In this document: piece after piece, positions 5,801 to 7,556 of the stretch
Layout of the letters: every line of letters starts with the position of its first letter
How positions within the stretch are numbered: the first letter of the stretch is position 1
Assembly (NCBI RefSeq): GCF_905372335.1
Contig: NZ_CAJPOU010000055.1
Location: 1-7,556 of the forward strand
From: Streptococcus sp. A12
Lineage (GTDB): Bacteria > Bacillota > Bacilli > Lactobacillales > Streptococcaceae
DNA: 7,556 nucleotides
Reading direction: 5' to 3'
Made by a program: the position numbers and the translations under genes
The notes under the pieces: model-generated
What the model was told of the DNA's origin: nothing
The model's input: the letters and a program-made list of their open reading frames with translations, nothing else
Database searches by the model: none

Positions 5801-7365
5801 CAGAAGAGCAAGTTGTTCGCTTTAATCTCCAAATCGACACCCAAAAACCAGTCTTGACTTCAGGTTATACGACCAAGAAGGATGGGGTAGAAACCTTCTA
5901 TGCTCGTAAAACAAAAGATATTGGCAATGGTGGAATCTTACGAGAGCAAGTCTTCTATGTCAAGGCCTTTGATGAAGAAGGAACCTTGGTTAAGGAGGGG
6001 AAAGACGCCCTAGGGAAGACCAGTCGCTTTGAAAACCGTGTCTATTTAACGGCAAATGAAGATGGTGGCTATACTCTTCCAGAAGGAATCAGTAAAGACT
6101 TACTTTACTATGTGGTAGAAGACTACGCTGGAAACCGCGACTTTGCCTCTCTTGCTGATTTTGCTGGTAGTGAAGATAGTGGGCGGATTAAGGTGTCAGT
6201 CCTAGATGCCGATACACATAAAGAATTAGATACCGATTTTGTCTACCGTATCAAGGATGATCAAGGACAGTATGTCAACTTAGACAAGGGGAAAGAAATT
6301 AATTTCCTTAAGTTTGGTAGCTATGTGGCAGAACTCTTTGCCTATGACAAATCAGATCTGAAACTTGTCAGCGAACGAACTCAGAAATTTGAAATCACTG
6401 CAGAGGACAGCTTTAAGACCATTGAATTTTTGGCCAAAGAGATTGTCACTGCACCTTTGAGCCTGGTCTTTGATCAAGCAGTACCAAGAACAACACCAGT
6501 TGTCTTGAAAAATCAAGCTGGTGAAACCTTTGTTCTTCCAGTTCAACGCTATGGCAAGAATGCTTTTGGAAAAGATGTCCCAGTTGGAACCTATACGATT
6601 TCAGTCAGTCTACCAACAGGTTATGAGTTGCTTGAGGATGCACCAACTGTGACAGTTCTAGCGGACCAAAACAATCTCGCAAAACTTTCTGTAGTCATTA
6701 AGACCCAATTGTTACAATTGTTGGCTCAACAAGCGAACTTGACCAGCACTCCTCAGTACTTTAATGCAAAGAGTGAAAAACGTTTAGCCTATGATGCAGC
6801 TTATCAAGAAGCTCAGAAAGCTCTTGCGGCTAAGTTATCACAAGCAGAAGTTAACCAAATCTTTTCAAATCTTGGATTGGTTACGAGTCAATTAGACGGG
6901 AAAGAGTCTGATTTTACAGCGCTAAAATCAGCCATTGCTGCCTATGATGTAACCTCAAAAACAGGTCGTTATGCCAACGCTAAGGATTCAGCTCGACGTG
7001 CCTTTGACCAAACCTTTAAGGAATTGGCTCTCTTGCTCGTCCGTGAAGGTGTGACACAAGAGCAAATCAACCAAGCACTTGCGAACTACCAGGCGGCTGA
7101 TCAACAGCTAAATGGTAAAACAACTGATTTTTCAAGTCTTAAGAAATTGATTGCGGCAGAACTCCAGTTCCAAGCTAAGAATGCGAAGTTTATCTATGCA
7201 GCAGATAAGGTGAAGGTAAACTACCTACAAGCCTTTATCCGCGCTCAAGCTGTACTGGCTAATCCTGGTGCCAGTCAACAGGAAGTCAAGGCGGTATTAG
7301 CTGAGGTTAAAGCTGCTAAGAAAAAATTAAATGGGAAAAAACCAAAGGTTGTAAAACGCCCATAA
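2863..7365 (+). CDS. Secreted subtilisin-like (S8) serine protease, C5a-peptidase/lactocepin type, with FIVAR-like C-terminal repeats
   Basis: A 1500-residue exported protease. The YSIRK/G-S-type signal FSLRKYKFGVAS (6-17) and hydrophobic core suggest cleavage after VSA (33). Residues 34-170 are low-complexity, rich in E, K, A and T, with TEEK- and SEAKP-like repeats. The subtilase domain (about 180-665) has catalytic D201 (AVIDSG), H267 (HGMHVTGI) and S595 (GTSMASPHVAG), with oxyanion N369 (AAGNS). A PA domain is inserted at about 410-545 (LTGKVALIKRGEITF at 466-480). C5a-peptidase-type Fn3 modules follow: about 675-795, then a region with a probable calcium site SPDGDGN (884-890) to about 995, then further beta-rich domains to about 1280. 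Residues 1281-1492 are three helical repeats, and the end is basic (KKPKVVKRP). There is no LPXTG motif, C-terminal hydrophobic segment or RGD. It probably cuts host or bacterial surface proteins outside the cell; the substrate is unknown. The start has AGGGGG (2851-2856) at 6 nt. It is monocistronic. Confidence 0.93.
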   Translation: MSKQRFSLRKYKFGVASVLLGSVLVFGAGNVSADEAKQPETAVVASAEANPVSPSESASPVTNQASEQTAGSVVENGKVVNEPVSSDKGATTPSVESDSQVLAQEAKTEAQATEKQAEVVTKTEEKTVEKTGEKASEGQEKTEAKPSSTEEKSEAKPVSEARTEKKAEDKPLSISSNTIINVPQTWEKGYKGEGTVVAVIDSGLDVYHEVLRISDPTKGKFKNQTELEAAKKAAGIDYGKWYNDKVVFAYDYMDGDDNIKEKDHDSHGMHVTGIATGNPDKKAGDGNYVYGVAPEAQVMFMRVFSDRSGSTSDVVYVKAIDDAVALGADVINMSLGSGTGSTVNASPAVREAIQRARAKGVSVIIAAGNSNTYGYGYDNPSAENPDYGVVGSPSTVEESISVASVNDSFVTEEVFTVRGLEDNADLDKGKFTYTAAETDANFENGKEYDYVDAGLGRESDLESLDLTGKVALIKRGEITFSDKVANVYKKGAIGALIYNSVEGANVKMGLEGDARKIPAVFISKRYGEAIKDKDYKIVFDGSLDNRPNPDAGKMSEFSSWGVSTDGQLKPDVTAPGGSIFSSLNDNSYGSMSGTSMASPHVAGVSALVKEYLQAHHPELSPEELSATVKALIMSTAKPHFNKETGAYTSVRQQGAGIVDTAAAVSTDLYVTNEDAYPSVTLGNVEDRFSFDVTVHNISDTDRELKMIVNTTTDDVKDDHFTLKPRKLTETVWPNVTVKAHSSQTVTVTVDASKFAEELTKLMPNGYFLEGFVRFVDPADDGDVVSIPFMGFRGSFQDIPAVEKPIYNLVREGKSGFYYDVPESKHVPSNANVTSLVSNANDVLYTTAKKETAERSPIVLGTVETPEGLNVLHLDADGNVRLAISPDGDGNKDYVQYRAVVLRNLKNMKAAVYKADDQAFANPIWSSTGSFSARKNYFDGRGKRSYLVDNTAWEGTDAKGEKVADGHYVYEVRYTPAVPGAEEQVVRFNLQIDTQKPVLTSGYTTKKDGVETFYARKTKDIGNGGILREQVFYVKAFDEEGTLVKEGKDALGKTSRFENRVYLTANEDGGYTLPEGISKDLLYYVVEDYAGNRDFASLADFAGSEDSGRIKVSVLDADTHKELDTDFVYRIKDDQGQYVNLDKGKEINFLKFGSYVAELFAYDKSDLKLVSERTQKFEITAEDSFKTIEFLAKEIVTAPLSLVFDQAVPRTTPVVLKNQAGETFVLPVQRYGKNAFGKDVPVGTYTISVSLPTGYELLEDAPTVTVLADQNNLAKLSVVIKTQLLQLLAQQANLTSTPQYFNAKSEKRLAYDAAYQEAQKALAAKLSQAEVNQIFSNLGLVTSQLDGKESDFTALKSAIAAYDVTSKTGRYANAKDSARRAFDQTFKELALLLVREGVTQEQINQALANYQAADQQLNGKTTDFSSLKKLIAAELQFQAKNAKFIYAADKVKVNYLQAFIRAQAVLANPGASQQEVKAVLAEVKAAKKKLNGKKPKVVKRP
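6703..7338 (+). repeat. Three tandem FIVAR-like repeats in the protease C-terminus
   Basis: The repeats cover protein residues 1281-1347, 1348-1419 and 1420-1492, about 67-73 residues each. Each has a first helix (ALKSAIAAY / SLKKLIAAE type), a Y-x-x-A-x-x-K-like segment (YFNAKSEK, YANAKDSAR, FIYAADKVK), a central helix with an aromatic and alanines (YDAAYQEAQKAL, FDQTFKELALLL, YLQAFIRAQAVL), a third helix (SQAEVNQIF, TQEQINQAL, SQQEVKAVL), and a closing L[DN]GK. This matches the FIVAR three-helix pattern of Gram-positive surface proteins. The repeats have diverged strongly at DNA level, so they are old and not a recent duplication. Confidence 0.75.
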
Positions 7366-7392
7366 CAGTCACCTTTCTTTGAAAGGATTTGC

Positions 7393-7427
7393 AACAAGTC
7401 TGAAACACCTCTTTCGGACTTGTTTTT
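7393..7427 (+). terminator. Intrinsic terminator after the protease
   Basis: A 13-bp stem, AACAAGTCTGAAA (7393-7405) with TTTCGGACTTGTT (7412-7424), contains one T-G wobble, has loop CACCTC and a T run at 7423-7427. A small hairpin, CCTTTC-TTT-GAAAGG (7372-7386), sits between the stop codon and this terminator; it lacks a U tract and is probably not a terminator itself. Confidence 0.9.
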
Positions 7428-7429
7428 GG

Positions 7430-7458
7430 TTTACACTAGAGTAGAAATCTGCTATAAT
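7430..7458 (+). promoter_or_regulatory. Strong sigma-A promoter for the downstream T-box unit
   Basis: The -35 box is TTTACA (7430-7435) and the -10 box is TATAAT (7453-7458), with an exact 17-bp spacer. It begins 3 bp after the T run of the preceding terminator. Transcription should start near 7465 and read straight into the structured leader below. Confidence 0.88.
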
Positions 7459-7464
7459 ACTAGT

Positions 7465-7556
7465 CAAGAAAGAAAGGCTTATGGCGTTTTTTTAGCGAGC
7501 TTGGGATAGTGAAAGCCAAGCAGAACAAGATAAGCAAGTGGCGCTTTCTCTCAGTA
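7465..7556 (+). promoter_or_regulatory. T-box riboswitch leader, 5' part (Stem I), cut by the window end; probably glycine-specific
   Basis: T-box leaders bind uncharged tRNA and relieve termination ahead of aminoacyl-tRNA synthetase or amino-acid genes. The conserved distal block of Stem I is visible: AGCGAG (7494-7499), then GCTTGG (7499-7504) paired with CCAAGC (7516-7521) around a GATAGTGAAAG loop. Lower helices can be drawn by hand: GCTTAT (7477-7482) with ATAAGC (7530-7535), and GAAAG (7472-7476) with CTTTC (7544-7548). They leave the 3' strand AAGTGGCG (7536-7543) unpaired. That loop contains GGC (7540-7542) followed by a purine, the likely specifier for tRNA-Gly. GCG (Ala) is the alternative. 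From memory, aldo/keto reductase and glyQS genes lie near each other in pneumococcus, which agrees with a glyQS operon downstream; this is not verified. The antiterminator, terminator and gene lie beyond the window. Confidence 0.72.

Noticed and set aside
6607..6621. The protein motif SLPTG in the protease (residues 1249-1253), resembling a sortase signal.
   Set aside because: It reads S-L-P-T-G, lacking the variable residue between P and T, and lies about 250 residues before the C-terminus within a beta-rich domain, with no hydrophobic segment after it.
7339..7392. A frameshifted continuation of the protease that might restore an LPXTG anchor.
   Set aside because: The roughly 50 bases before the terminator give no LPXTG or hydrophobic segment in any frame, and the space is too short for a full sorting signal.
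7481..7495. A tiny ORF (MAFF then stop) after the last promoter, as a leader peptide.
   Set aside because: It has four codons, lies within the T-box Stem I and has no regulatory codon run; the RNA structure explains the sequence better.

Overview
The window looks like chromosomal DNA of a low-to-moderate GC streptococcus, most likely of the mitis/sanguinis/gordonii side of the genus. The grounds are the protein flavour (a NagA with the ITDCMTAGG catalytic block, a YSIRK-type export signal, a C5a-peptidase/lactocepin-like subtilase), consensus sigma-A promoters, and short U-tailed terminators between units. The species cannot be fixed from sequence alone. All genes read on the + strand, and no insertion sequence, integrase, CRISPR array, tRNA or rRNA is visible.

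Layout. Bases 1-94 are the tail of an upstream unit ending in a hairpin terminator. A consensus promoter (146-174) overlapped by a GGTCTAGACC palindrome, the operator type of the amino-sugar repressor NagR, drives a single-gene nagA unit (214-1365; N-acetylglucosamine-6-phosphate deacetylase) that ends at a hairpin (1430-1459). A second promoter (1485-1514) drives a 72-residue two-helix membrane protein (1543-1761) followed 11 nt later by an aldo/keto reductase (1773-2615), with a strong terminator at 2631-2662. A 247-bp AT-rich gap then carries a good -10 box without a recognisable -35 box, and a perfect inverse-strand match to the WalR/VicR box pattern. It leads into a 1500-residue exported serine protease (2863-7365). 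That gene has its own terminator (7393-7427). The window closes with a perfect-spacing promoter (7430-7458) and the 5' part of what looks like a T-box leader, probably glycine-specific, whose downstream gene lies outside the window.

How it fits together. These are independent units and not one pathway: amino-sugar salvage (nagA), a small membrane protein plus NAD(P)H-dependent carbonyl reductase, a surface or secreted protease, and the start of an aminoacyl-tRNA synthetase-type operon. I see no new multi-gene system. The most notable item is the protease: it has a YSIRK/G-S signal peptide, catalytic Asp/His/Ser with a PA insert and C5a-peptidase-like Fn3 domains, but ends in three FIVAR-like helical repeats and a basic tail with no LPXTG sorting signal.
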